Assembly (NCBI GenBank): GCA_037954325.1
Contig: JBBMNZ010000007.1
Location: 5,119,501 to 5,183,500 of the forward strand
DNA length: 64,000 nt
DNA from: Fistularia commersonii
Taxonomy: Eukaryota > Chordata > Actinopteri > Syngnathiformes > Fistulariidae
Direction: 5' to 3'
Shown here: in pieces, positions 44,101 through 52,100 of the stretch
How the letters are laid out: each line of letters begins with the position of its first letter
Numbering within the stretch: position 1 is the stretch's first letter
The notes under the pieces: model-generated
The model's database searches: none
What the model saw: the letters and a program-made list of their open reading frames with translations, nothing else
What the model was told of the DNA's origin: nothing
Made by a program: the position numbers and the translations under genes

Positions 44101-45306
44101 ATGAGTCCATCAAAGAGACAGCACATTTTTGACGTTCTGGAGATGAAGTCAGACCGAGATAGTCTGAACATGGATAGATGGGGGAGGGTGAAGATGCTTC
44201 GGTTAGAACTTCCAGGCTGGAGGACTAGAGGAAGACTAGAGGAGGTTTACAGAAAGAGGACAGGAAGTTAGATGGCGTGAAAGAAGAGGATGCAGAGGCT
44301 AGATGGAGGCAGGTGTTTGGGCCCTGGAGAGCGCAGCAGAAAGGAAAAGATAGGCAATTCGTGATATAAAACCCCCTGGATTTCCCCCCTGTTCATCGAC
44401 CACTGAATTGAGAGCAAGTTATCCTTGACTCCAATTGCTACTATACAAAATCCCAGCTCGCCACAAAATCCATGAGTAAACCCGCACAAGTCAACATCAT
44501 ATCCAACAGTAAAAGAAGAAAAAAAAAAAAAAAAAAAAAAACAGCATCAACTAAGAAAATACGCTGAAAATTCTAAACAATTGCAACAGGAAGAAATTAG
44601 GAAGAAAGAAAAAGTGGAAATAGGTAGATAACTGGGGAAAATGAAAAAAATAAGGCTATGATACATTGGGTTATAACTACAAAACAAAGAACAACACCTG
44701 AGTAAATGTAAACAAGCAGATTATTGTTTTTCACATTAAAACAAAAAGAGTATTCCTCAATTTTGTGCATTATAGCGTAGTATTGCGAGTCACTTTAGTG
44801 TGTGTGTGTGTGTGTTTGTGAGCATTGCACGTTTTGGTAACACTCGAAATTCCGGCAGGGTGAAGTGAATATGCACCACTCACAAAAAACAAAAAATGCC
44901 AATTAAGGACATTTTACAATAAAGTACATCTTGGCAAATTCCAGTGAAGTATTTCCGCCTTACACCATGACGGTTTGGTTGCATTTTATGCAGAAAATTA
45001 ATAAAACATAACAAAAGCTTTGCTGGATCACCTGTTTGCTAGCTAAAATAAAATTAACCTGATGCTAGCTACATTACTTCTTTACCTGGCCAACGACGGA
45101 GCAAATCAAGCTAGCATTAGCTTTAGCCGACTAACCGGCTAATGAACGCAACAGCTACAAGCTAAAACATCGGTGTTAGCATGGGTTGCGGACGTGACCT
45201 TGGTACAAGTTGGCTTCTTGTCGGTGGAAAAGCCGAGGTCCCACTCGTCGTCGCTAGCGTCCTCTTCTTCTCCAGCCGGGTAGGCGTTAAAAATGAGGTT
45301 CGCCAT
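27011..45306 (-). CDS. asz1: asz1 (GASZ), ankyrin/SAM/leucine-zipper germline protein (complete, 13 coding exons)
   Basis: ASZ1 is a germ-cell scaffold of the mitochondria-associated nuage. It is needed for piRNA production and transposon silencing. Exons in transcript order: 45306-45199, 43443-43341, 43015-42893, 40104-39993, 36446-36335, 36255-36121, 35883-35756, 32814-32745, 32265-32209, 32003-31900, 29330-29225, 29106-28993, 27172-27011. Total 1434 nt, 477 aa plus stop (human 475 aa). Layout: acidic N terminus (MANLIFNAYPAGEEEDASDD), ankyrin repeats in exons 2-6 (GWNPLMCAVSVANHDLAKAL, LMLAAREGHSKVINLLACHG), a SAM-like region in exons 8-10 (LEGLDLLLHGLDLPHLADTL), a heptad-rich segment in exon 12 and a C-terminal membrane anchor in exon 13 (VMALGAATAAATVFLVY). 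Intron 2 uses a GC donor, and the exon 1 donor is weak. All frames join without a break. Confidence 0.95.
28146..28458. repeat. two (CA)n tracts in asz1 intron 12
   Basis: CA runs at ~28146-28184 and ~28417-28458. In the asz1 transcript they are (UG)n and could pair with the (AC)n just after the exon 12 donor. Confidence 0.92.
28953..28988. repeat. (TG)n next to the asz1 exon 12 donor
   Basis: On the transcript strand it reads gtgaaac(AC)n, starting 7 nt after the donor. Confidence 0.96.
28993..29106 (-). CDS. asz1: asz1 exon 12
   Basis: Encodes LVFSLDSKKESQVTCSQLVI, then QVKDLQRELICLRNLIAQ, a leucine-rich coiled-coil-like segment. Acceptor ctccacag, donor CAG|gtgaaa. Confidence 0.92.
29225..29330 (-). 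CDS. asz1: asz1 exon 11
   Basis: Encodes (G)SEELQSFLLAVRQQCCNL, then TEVVQDVIKHFPRNPSQ. Acceptor tccgtag, donor CAG|gtagac. Confidence 0.92.
29355..29860 (+). repeat. ~500-bp unclassified dispersed repeat, copy 1
   Basis: Shares ordered blocks with 40155-40640: 'taacaggcataaatatg', 'attgttttactag', 'atttccagtccaagggaaa', 'acacaactt', 'gagctaagctgctgaaaga', 'ctgctagttt'. Both copies are in the same orientation in asz1 introns. No terminal repeats or coding frame were seen. Confidence 0.8.
30355..30376. repeat. poly(T) run
   Basis: A T homopolymer of about 20 nt in asz1 intron 10. A nearby unit of A17 (30585-30601) and C-runs are also low complexity. Confidence 0.85.
30770..31885. other. asz1 intron 10, GC-balanced non-repetitive stretch
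   Basis: Contains a (TG)n at 31037-31071 but is otherwise unique-looking ('gatattgatagctattatc', 'agcgcggtgtggctttcaag'). No coding exon fits asz1 here. It is a candidate conserved non-coding segment, unproven. Confidence 0.3.
31900..32003 (-). CDS. asz1: asz1 exon 10
   Basis: Encodes LGVTDSADQEKIRHAMQQMH, then QDPMELDLLGATDG(G), the end of the SAM-like region. Acceptor gttctcag, donor GGCGG|gtaggg. Confidence 0.92.
32209..32265 (-). CDS. asz1: asz1 exon 9
   Basis: Encodes EQDITWSDLLSMEEEDLAK (19 codons), aligning to the mammalian ERDITLRHLL..EDEF. Acceptor ccgcgcag, donor AAG|gtaaaa. Confidence 0.92.
32745..32814 (-). CDS. asz1: asz1 exon 8
   Basis: Encodes (S)SRLEGLDLLLHGLDLPHL, then ADTLR, the start of the SAM-like domain. 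Acceptor cctcatcag, donor AGG|gtgagt. Confidence 0.92.
33013..34279 (+). mobile_element. hAT-superfamily DNA transposon relic with 8-bp target duplication
   Basis: The ends are imperfect inverted repeats: left 'caagggtgtcagac', right end (reverse complement) 'caaggttgtcaaac'. They are flanked by atttatag (33005-33012) and atttgtag (34280-34287), an 8-bp duplication with one mismatch. Inside, plus-strand fragments near 33360-33600 (MDYVLFIYGDARETF, then GLRKQRSTFTDSRE-like and TACKDN-like pieces in other frames) resemble the N-terminal part of GTF2IRD2/ZBED-like hAT transposases. The rest of the transposase is deleted or decayed. Confidence 0.78.
34115..34168 (+). repeat. (ACATT)n plus 'gcagatgcttttatatagcg' repeat end
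   Basis: The same fish repeat end as 23830-23955 in the other orientation, nested inside the hAT element. Confidence 0.65.
34652..34744. repeat. (CA)~46 microsatellite
   Basis: Longest perfect dinucleotide run of the window, in asz1 intron 7. Confidence 0.98.
35756..35883 (-). CDS. asz1: asz1 exon 7
   Basis: Encodes ISRILASHKQANMAAATPSP, then SMEEMLSKFFSADAEPPPG and SQI(R). Acceptor actgtag, donor ATAAG|gttagc. Confidence 0.9.
36121..36255 (-). CDS. asz1: asz1 exon 6 (ankyrin repeat)
   Basis: Encodes ALSLAVQHCRKDAVLKLLQL, then GADTSIKTKAGSSPADLAR and THGFTQ. Acceptor tcggtcag, donor CAG|gtaccc. Confidence 0.93.
36335..36446 (-). CDS. asz1: asz1 exon 5 (ankyrin repeat)
   Basis: Encodes (R)SNITCLMLAAREGHSKVI, then NLLACHGAEIDAQELNGYT. 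The next exon lies only 79 nt further along the minus strand. Acceptor atccctcag, donor ACG|gtacat. Confidence 0.94.
36470..37300. other. asz1 intron 4 (acceptor side), no gene recognised
   Basis: Non-coding. It has an open frame at 36534-36746 (+) without family features. The part 37090-37230 is unique-looking. Confidence 0.4.
37300..37435 (-). repeat. SINE body fragment, minus orientation
   Basis: Reads 'agaaatacaaccattcaccc', then 'cctgccgcatgatttgg', 'ctgtgagaggaaaccc' and 'gcagagaacatg', which is the reverse of the same dispersed SINE. Confidence 0.75.
38005..38700 (-). mobile_element. RTE-like LINE, C-terminal relic
   Basis: Minus-strand pieces in family order: LEVAEMKMFRFSL, MDRIRDESIRGTANLRCF, then TGRPKRRFMDGVKEDMKLVG and VRWRKLIRR. 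These are the diagnostic C-terminal blocks of fish RTE-type LINEs. Several frameshifts. Confidence 0.85.
38715..38818 (-). repeat. tRNA-derived SINE head
   Basis: The minus strand reads 'agcagttagcgtgtccgcct' (A-box-like) and then 'ggtccccagtttgatcctcc' (B-box-like), the head of a common fish SINE. Confidence 0.65.
39993..40104 (-). CDS. asz1: asz1 exon 4 (ankyrin repeat)
   Basis: Encodes (D)GWTVLMAGCMASAGEDQI, then ARCVELLLSRNADPNMTD(R). Acceptor gtctgcag, donor GACAG|gtgagg. Confidence 0.94.
40155..40640 (+). repeat. ~500-bp unclassified dispersed repeat, copy 2
   Basis: Second copy of the element at 29355-29860, in the same orientation with the same block order. Confidence 0.8.
40886..41112. 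repeat. two (TG)n tracts in asz1 intron 3
   Basis: TG runs at ~40886-40924 and ~41080-41112. Confidence 0.92.
41340..42470. other. asz1 intron 3, no gene recognised
   Basis: Holds open frames (41548-41835 minus, 41826-42050 plus, 42193-42465 plus) with normal amino-acid composition but no family I recognise and no splice context. May be old repeat DNA. Confidence 0.35.
42893..43015 (-). CDS. asz1: asz1 exon 3 (ankyrin repeat)
   Basis: Encodes (G)MDVEIRLGFGWNPLMCAV, then SVANHDLAKALLDRGASA and NFSK. Acceptor gcacgcag, donor AAAG|gtcaga. Confidence 0.94.
43341..43443 (-). CDS. asz1: asz1 exon 2 (GC donor)
   Basis: Encodes DLDPAGPDVKDDVLELKRAI, then NEGDVKTMERLLDN. Acceptor caccgcag. The frame into exon 3 (G|GT) requires the donor AATG|gcaagg, a GC-AG intron. 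No GT donor is available nearby. Confidence 0.9.
43690..44345 (+). mobile_element. RTE-like LINE fragment spanning the RT active-site motif
   Basis: Plus strand encodes PWTTTFTDDIVICSEQ (FADD-type motif, first residues changed), then VENLEKL-like pieces. Near 44040-44170 comes the nucleotide equivalent of DRIRNE-IR, then '..gcaggtgtttgggccctgg'. Frames are broken. Confidence 0.75.
44518..44541. repeat. poly(A) run
   Basis: A homopolymer of about 23 nt in asz1 intron 1, about 180 nt past the RTE relic. Confidence 0.8.
45199..45306 (-). CDS. asz1: asz1 exon 1 (start codon)
   Basis: ATG at 45306-45304 in a good context (A at -3, G at +4). Encodes MANLIFNAYPAGEEEDASDD, then EWDLGFSTDKKPTCTK. 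The only in-phase donor is AAG|gtcacg, which is weak at +3 and +5. Confidence 0.85.
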
Positions 45307-45480
45307 GTTTTCCGTCGGGAAAGTGGCGCCGCGGTCCTGCTGCTCGCCTTCGGTGAAATTAGCGCTATCCGTCCCGGAGCGGGTCCTGAAGGCAGGCTGC
45401 CGCCGGAGGACTGACGCTAAAAGTTCCGTTTTTCTACAATAAATACACAATGTCTATATTTACTTATCGAACAAACCAGT
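45307..45480 (-). promoter_or_regulatory. asz1: asz1 5'UTR/promoter region
   Basis: CpG-rich stretch (gcgccgcggtcc, gtcccggagcgggtcc) immediately upstream of the start codon, surrounded by AT-rich DNA. Confidence 0.4.
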
Positions 45481-45779
45481 TAACACGAAAATAAATAACA
45501 TTGTTTTTATACAACCGAATGCTTTGTAATGTGATGTATACTCTGTTTCTACTTTATGAAAATAAGAAAGAGCGATGAAGAGTCAGGGGTCTGGTTAATA
45601 ACGACACATCCCAAATCTTTTGGGACTCATTTAAAGTATCAAAAACTATATATATATATTTCTGACAGAAACGCTAAAAATCATTGTGTATTTTATGGAC
45701 CATAGTGTCCATTCATTTTATTTGGTTTTCTCTAGTTATAACTAATTGCTCATTAAAAAAAAAATCTATATCTATGTCT

Positions 45780-46400
45780 TGTTATTGTTTTCCGAAGCTA
45801 AGCTTTCGATGAAGGACAGTCTAACCTGGACTTCCCCACCATCACCTGTGTCTGGATCAGGACCTTCACCCAACCCCTCAGACACCTTCATGAAGTCCAC
45901 CGTGATGCACCGACAATAACCCGACTTTGTACATCAACAACATCAATAGTTATTGATCACTGGAGACGCTGAGCGGAACTGACCACCCCAGCATCTCAAC
46001 TTGTGGAGCGGGTCCCCGACTTTGAATCCCCTGGGGTGCAGATCTCCGTGGACCTCCACTGTTCAGCAAACACCTCGGAGAGAGCGAAGAAGGCTCAACA
46101 GCGACTCATCCGAAGATGCGATCTGAACTAGCAACTGCTGATCTTCTACTGGTTGGCATTTCTTCTTCTACTTCTTCATAGGGAGTGTACTAGTCACAGA
46201 CTGTTCCGTCTCCGGCCCTCTGGCATGAGATACCACATCCCAAAAACACAGATAATGAATATAGTTGCAGATTTACTTTTTCCATATTGCTTTTTAATGT
46301 GACTGACGTGATCCGTCATATATCTATTAATTTTCTCAGCAGAGTAAGAAATGCGGCAACGCAAATATCATTGTACGTCTGCGTCATTCATTCATTCTTG
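45780..46400 (+). mobile_element. possible LINE 3'-end relic
   Basis: Plus-strand translation gives ERVPDFESPGVQISVDLH and KKAQQRLIRR in different phases, plus LFRLRPSGMRYHIP. This resembles the last part of L2/Rex1-like ORF2 (..KKAQQRLYFLRRL..LPSGRRYR). Short and decayed. Confidence 0.45.
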
Positions 46401-46599
46401 GCCTCTTTCCCTCCACTTCCTCTCTCATTTTACAGATTTTTTTGTGTGTTGTAATGAACTCAGGTGTTTTAGCTGCGGCATTTCAACCGTGTCAGTCTTT
46501 GACGACACATTTCAGGAGATAATAAACTAATAAATACATTAGGAAGAAAAAAATAAACAAAAAAAGAGAAACCAGATACTCCTGGTTGCTATTGGCTGG

Positions 46600-46675
46600 A
46601 GGATGAAATAAATAAATAAATAGATAGATAAATGAATGAATGAATGAATGAATGAATGAATGAATGAATGAATAA
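46600..46675. repeat. (AATA)n/(AATG)n tetranucleotide repeat
   Basis: aaataaat units grade into gatagata and then gaatgaatg units. Confidence 0.95.
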
Positions 46676-47029
46676 GTTTTGAGGAAACTAAATTAAAAAT
46701 AAAAAAACAGACGTTTTACGGTCGCTATTGGCTGGACAGGGTGCAGTTGTAGTAACCATCCAGCAGAGGTCACTGTCTCACCTGCTTCATGCTGGTGGGG
46801 AAAAAGGTGACAGCCACCCCCATTACCATTTTTAAGAAAATTAGAGTAGTCTTTAGAAAACAATCCACATTATCTACTGTTTATATCTAATTTGTTGTGT
46901 AATAATCAGGCCAATCAAAGTGGTGACCTGTGTTGCTTGTTGAGAGAACATTGCGAGAGGGTTGTCATGACGTCCAAACGCAAGAACTTCCTCATAAGCA
47001 ACAAGCAAGCTAGTTTTTTTCCCTTCATG

Positions 47030-47200
47030 AGTCACCACAGCCAATCATCTGCCACCGAATAACTCTTCTCTCACACCAACTAACTTCATGTCTCTCACTC
47101 CAATCTCCTCTATGGTCTTCTAGACCTTCAACCTCAGCATCTGTCGACGCAGATCTTCTCTCCTCCCTCCTCTGCACACGTCCAAACCATCTCAGTCAGA
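47030..47200 (-). mobile_element. RTE-like LINE tail fragment
   Basis: 'ctctcacaccaactaacttc', 'atgtctctcactcca' and 'tatggtcttctagacc' match the plus-strand sequence at 38070-38145 in the same orientation. Confidence 0.65.
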
Positions 47201-47400
47201 CTTAGGAGGACTTTGGTTCGTTGGTGGCCCTTACTGTTGCATGGCTGGGTCCGTGGCTACGTAGGGCGTATGCTAAGGCGCGGCTTCAAAACAGAATAAG
47301 CAGGAGTTAGGAGAGTTCACCAGAGGTGACCACAGGTCGCGGTCTCCTTCGGCCACCTAGGGGAGGGAATTGAACCCGCGACGCTATTTTATTTCTTATT
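47200..47400 (-). repeat. possible tRNA-derived repeat
   Basis: The minus strand has 'gcgggttcaattccc' at about 47372-47386, an exact tRNA B-box/T-arm type motif. No full cloverleaf was found, so a SINE or tRNA relic is likelier than a tRNA gene. Confidence 0.4.
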
Positions 47401-47804
47401 TCTGCCCCCAGCGACCAGAAGCAGCTGACGTGGCAAGATTAGGCTTCACCTCGGGCGCTATCTGTGTTCCCCACAGGAATGTCAGCGGTTTGATCCTCCC
47501 CCGTCCTGGAACCCAGCAGACCGATAAATAATCTTCATCTCAATGTTCCAGAACTGTTTCTGCTGGGGTTTGTTTTTTTTGTTTTTTTATTTTTTTGTTT
47601 AACAGTCGGCGATAGTAGCCTGCTCTTTCATGGAAATATCATTCAAACGTGACACCCGACAGTCAGATGTCACAAAAAAAAGTGCTCTGATGTTGATAAT
47701 CGCTAATCATTAGGTCCCGTCTGCGGGAGCTTATTAGAAGGAAATACAACCGATAGAATTTTCGTCAAGAAAAAATAAATACAAATTATCGTCTGAGGAA
47801 ATCG

Positions 47805-48545
47805 ATGGATGGTGGTGCAGTGGAAGAAGGTCGCTGGTTGATTCCCACTGAAGGGACGTTCTTAGTGGGTTCCATGAGTTCCCCCCACAGCCCTAAAACA
47901 TGCAGGAAGTCCATTGGAGATGCTGAATTGTACTAGATATGTGAATGAAAGGGTGAATGGCTGCATTTCTATAATGTAACGTGAATGAGAGAGTGAATGT
48001 CTATATGATGTGTGAATGACAGGCCGCAAGTCTATGGCTGGTTAATAAGAGGCTTTATCGATATGAAATGTGAATAAATGAGTGAATGTGTCAATATGAT
48101 GTTTGAATGAGAGGGTGAATGGTCATATTTTGAATACGATGAGTGTGTGAATATTGTTTCTTTATAAAATTTGAATGAGTGAATGTCTGTGGCATGTGAA
48201 TGAGAGGATGGATGTTGTATGTCTATATAAAATGTGGATGTCTATAAATGATGGATGAATGAGAGGATGAATGTTGTCTCTATATGACGTGTGAGTGAAA
48301 GAGTGAGTGGCTATTTGTCCTTATATATGATGTGTGAGTGAAAGGGTGAATGAATTTTATTTCTATATGAAATGTGAATGATTACATGTCTCTGTATGAC
48401 TAGTGAATAAGAGGGTGAATGGCCATATGTGATGTGTGAACGGGAGTGAATTTTGTGTCTATACATGAAATGTGAATGAGAGGGTGAAAGTGAATGGTTG
48501 CATGTCTCTGTTGTATGAACTCTGGAGACTGAATTAATCAATGAA
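47805..48545 (+). repeat. SINE with interior amplified into a ~600-bp minisatellite
   Basis: Head and body: 'ggtggtgcagtgg', 'gctggttgattccc', 'ccctaaaacatgcagg'. Then (47935-48525) about 16 degenerate copies of 'gagagggtgaatggttgtat' plus 'gtctatatatgatgtgtgaa'. Confidence 0.85.
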
Positions 48546-48853
48546 AGAATGAATGAAATTCTTAGGTTTAGCTTTAAATCTGTAATGACTGACTAGTTCT
48601 CAAGGCTTGTGGATGAGTCTTCTATTCATAAGCCCAGGTATTTAAAACACATCTGAAGACAAATGACAACAGAGTCCTCCAATTCCGGGGTGACACCGAT
48701 CGATCAAACAAGTTGATTATCGGTCGGAATCGATCATATTGAAAGTGGTCAAGTGATCAAGTGATCGGAATCGCGCAAGCAAGGAAGTGACGCCAGTGTG
48801 TGTGTGTGTGCGCGCGCGGGGAGTGTAAATGTCGAGACTGGTGAGGAGCAGAG

Positions 48854-48854
<1 letters not shown>

Positions 48855-48911
<57 letters not shown>
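48855..48911. repeat. (AC)~28 microsatellite upstream of cftr
   Basis: Perfect AC run 160 bp before the cftr start codon. TG runs follow at 48952-49010. Confidence 0.97.
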
Positions 48912-48912
<1 letters not shown>

Positions 48913-49072
48913 GGAAGGATCGAAGCTACAGGACGGTGTCACCCGCCATTTGGGTGTGTGTGTGTGTGAGAGAGTGAGAAAGAGGGGTGTGTATGTGTGT
49001 GTGTGTGATGTGAGCGGTGCGCACGGAGCCCTCAGGTGCGCAGAGAGAGCGCGAGCTGGCCGCGCGCTCAGG
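48912..49072 (+). promoter_or_regulatory. cftr: cftr proximal promoter / 5'UTR region
   Basis: GC-rich sequence just before the start codon (gcgcgagctggccgcgcgct), TATA-less, flanked by microsatellites. Position-based call only. Confidence 0.35.
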
Positions 49073-49125
49073 ATGCAGAAGTCTCCGGTGGAAGATGCGA
49101 ACTTCCTCTCCAAGTTCTTCTTCTG
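49073..49125 (+). CDS. cftr: cftr exon 1 (start codon)
   Basis: ATG with A at -3. Encodes MQKSPVEDANFLSKFFF(W). 53 bp, as in human. Donor TTCTG|gtgagt. Confidence 0.95.
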
Positions 49126-52100
49126 GTGAGTCTCCTCTTCTTCTACTTTTTCTTCTTGCTCTTCTTCCTCTTCTTCTTTTTCCTCTTCTTTTTCTTCTTC
49201 TTCCTCTCTTCTCTTTTTTTATTGCAATGCGTGCTTGTTCGCGCGATCACGTGGTCCGCGGCCGGCGCTGCGGAGTAAACCACATTGAATTAATGTCTTC
49301 ATATAATCTACTCAACGGGGATTCGACCCTAATCGATAATTTGATCGATACGAGGTTGACTTTATCTCATTGGGTGAATTGGAGGGGGTGTTTAGACGCC
49401 ATTACCCCGGGTTTAGCTTCGCTTTCGGGGTCTCAGAGGTGATCGACCACCTTCAGGGCGTTTTCTGTTCTTATTTCAACCTCACTAATCCGGGATTACA
49501 GCACAGGATTTGGGTATAAACGCTTCTAATAAGCGTTAGAAATCAATTTTTGACCCGATTTTTAAGTTAATAATTGGAAAGAAAATGAAAAATTATAGCA
49601 ATCAATTAATTTTAATCATTTTTGCATTCGAATCCTCCAGCGAAAAAAATAAATTCAGCAGGAATTAAAATGGATTGTTTAACAACTTGGAGAAAAAGTT
49701 ACGCACACATCAATGAAAAAGGGGGATTATTTAGTGGCGTTATTAAATAGAATGGTGTGATTTTAGAGTGAATGTGTGTGTGTGTGTGTGTGCACTTCCG
49801 ACTTCGGTGATGATCGCGGCCATGTGACGTCACAGGAGGTTAAATACGTCATTCAGTGTGTAAGATGTCTAATAATTCATAAATCTGTTAATTGTGATAT
49901 TCTCTCTTGTTCGTGTTCTCATTAGGGGTTATTATTACTAATTGTTAATATCTATATTATAATTTGTCCTTGTTGCTGACAATGTCTTGGTAATAATTTG
50001 TAGATATTTTTATGCTATTTTAAAGACATTTAAAAAAAATTGAAAAAAAAATGTTATTTTTTGTTGTGTGATTATTTTGATTCAATCAATTAATAAATTC
50101 AGGTCGTATTTGTTTTTTGTTTTGGGGGAAAATTATTTGGGAATTTCTTCCTATTTGTCATGTGTTCATTGACATTTTAAGAGTAACATTTTTTTTTTTT
50201 AAGTAACTGTCTGGTTGTTTTTTGGCTGCTAAACTAAGATTAAGGATGTCATCAGGATAGAGGTGATAGTTTGTCTTTTAGTTGGTCTGAGGAACATTTT
50301 CAATTTGGCATGTCCTTTCCTGATCAGTTGTCTGTGAATTGTGATTTCTGCCAATATCTGTGCAACCATGGAAATCACGACAGGGTGAACTGTTGTATGT
50401 CTCAACAAAATGCTATGAGTGGGTAAATTGTTGTATGTCTCTAACTGAGAGTGTGAATGTTTGTGTCTCTAAACAAGAGGGTGAATGTTTGTATGTCTCT
50501 TTTGAGAGGATGAATGGTCTCATCTCTAAATGAGAGGGTGTATGTTTGTGTGTCCATATTTACAATGTAAATGAGAGCGTGAATTATTGCATGTCTAAAT
50601 GAGAGGGTGAAAATTTGCATCTGTAAATGAGAGGGTGAATTGTTGTATGTCTAGATATGCCGAGTGAATGAGAGGGTGACAGGTTGTATTGCTCTCTATG
50701 AGAGGGTGAAAGTTTGTATTCTCTCTGAATGAGAGGGTGAGTTGTTGTATCCCTTTATATGCCAAGTGAATGAAAGGGTGAATGGTGGCATTTCTAAATG
50801 AGAAGGTGAATGTTTGCATGTCTCTATTTACTGTGGGAATTAGAGGGTGAATGGTTGTATCTCTAAATGGCAGTATGTCTCTAATGACAGGGTGAATTAT
50901 TGTATGCCTATGAATATTGATGATTAATGAATATTTTTATGATTCTAAATGAGAGGGTGAATGGTTGTCTGTCTCTATTTGCCATGTGAATGAATGGGTG
51001 AATTGTTGTATGTCTCTAAATGAGAGGGTGAATCGCTGTTGTCTGTATTCTGAGTGAGTGAGCGGCAATGAGGGTAACCTCGGTCTCTGTGTGCAGGTGG
51101 ATGTCACCGCTTCTGAGGAAGGGCTTCAGGAAGAAGTTGGACCTCTCTGATGTTTATAAGGCTCCGTCCTACGACCTGGCAGGAAACCTGTCCGAGAGGC
51201 TGGAGAGGTCAGTGGTAGCAAACACGATCCCTCTCTGACGCTCACTCCCAATTCCAGTTTCATATTTGTTTTAAAAAGAACAAAATACACTTTGTCTCCT
51301 CTTCTATCTCTGTGAATTTATGAAATGTTGGTGAGAAATAACCTGGGAATTAGCAAGAAACAACCTTTAAATGAGCTCCAAAATTTTCCTGAAAACCCAT
51401 AAAAATGGAGGAACAATTCTGCAAATATGCCCCAAAATTCAACCTAAAATGTTAGTGATGTTCGAAAACAACAAAAGGAAAAGCAGCTTTTTCTTTAAAA
51501 AAAAAGAAATTCATTATCTGGACTGTTATCCTGCACTATCATTCACCATGTCATTCAGCCATCATATAGACATACAACCATTCAAGCTGTCATTCAATTG
51601 TCATACAAACATACAACCATTCACACGTCAAAGTCATACAACATTCATCCTCTCATTCTACATCGTACAGACGCATGTAACCGTTCACCCTGTCATTCAA
51701 GTGTATTTCAGCTCTTACAACGGCAGCTCAAACACGTGAATGGCGTGAGTTAGAGGGGCTTAAAAGCGATGTTAGCGCTGTTTGTTGGCACACAGCGCTG
51801 GGGCCGGTGCCCGTCCTGGATCAAATGCCAAGCCCATATTTTTAAGCGTCCCACCGAGGGCCCGCTACTGTAAACACACTGGAAAGGGTACAGAGAACAT
51901 GGAGGAGGAGCCATGGATCGACACCTGCAGGACTCGAAAGCGAAGACAACCCGACCTTTAGCGCAGGCCGTGACTCAGAGTGACTGATCTCTTCCCATTG
52001 TTTCCCTCCACCGAACAGAAAAGGTCTTCTGGGAATGTGAACTTTGCGTTCCATCGGAGCCCTGCGGGGTTCCTTTTCTGTCAGCCGCTCCCGGCAGAAA

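Noticed and set aside
47340..47390. Possible tRNA gene on the minus strand
   Set aside because: Only a T-arm/B-box motif is present. No acceptor stem pairing or anticodon arm could be traced, so a SINE or tRNA relic is likelier.
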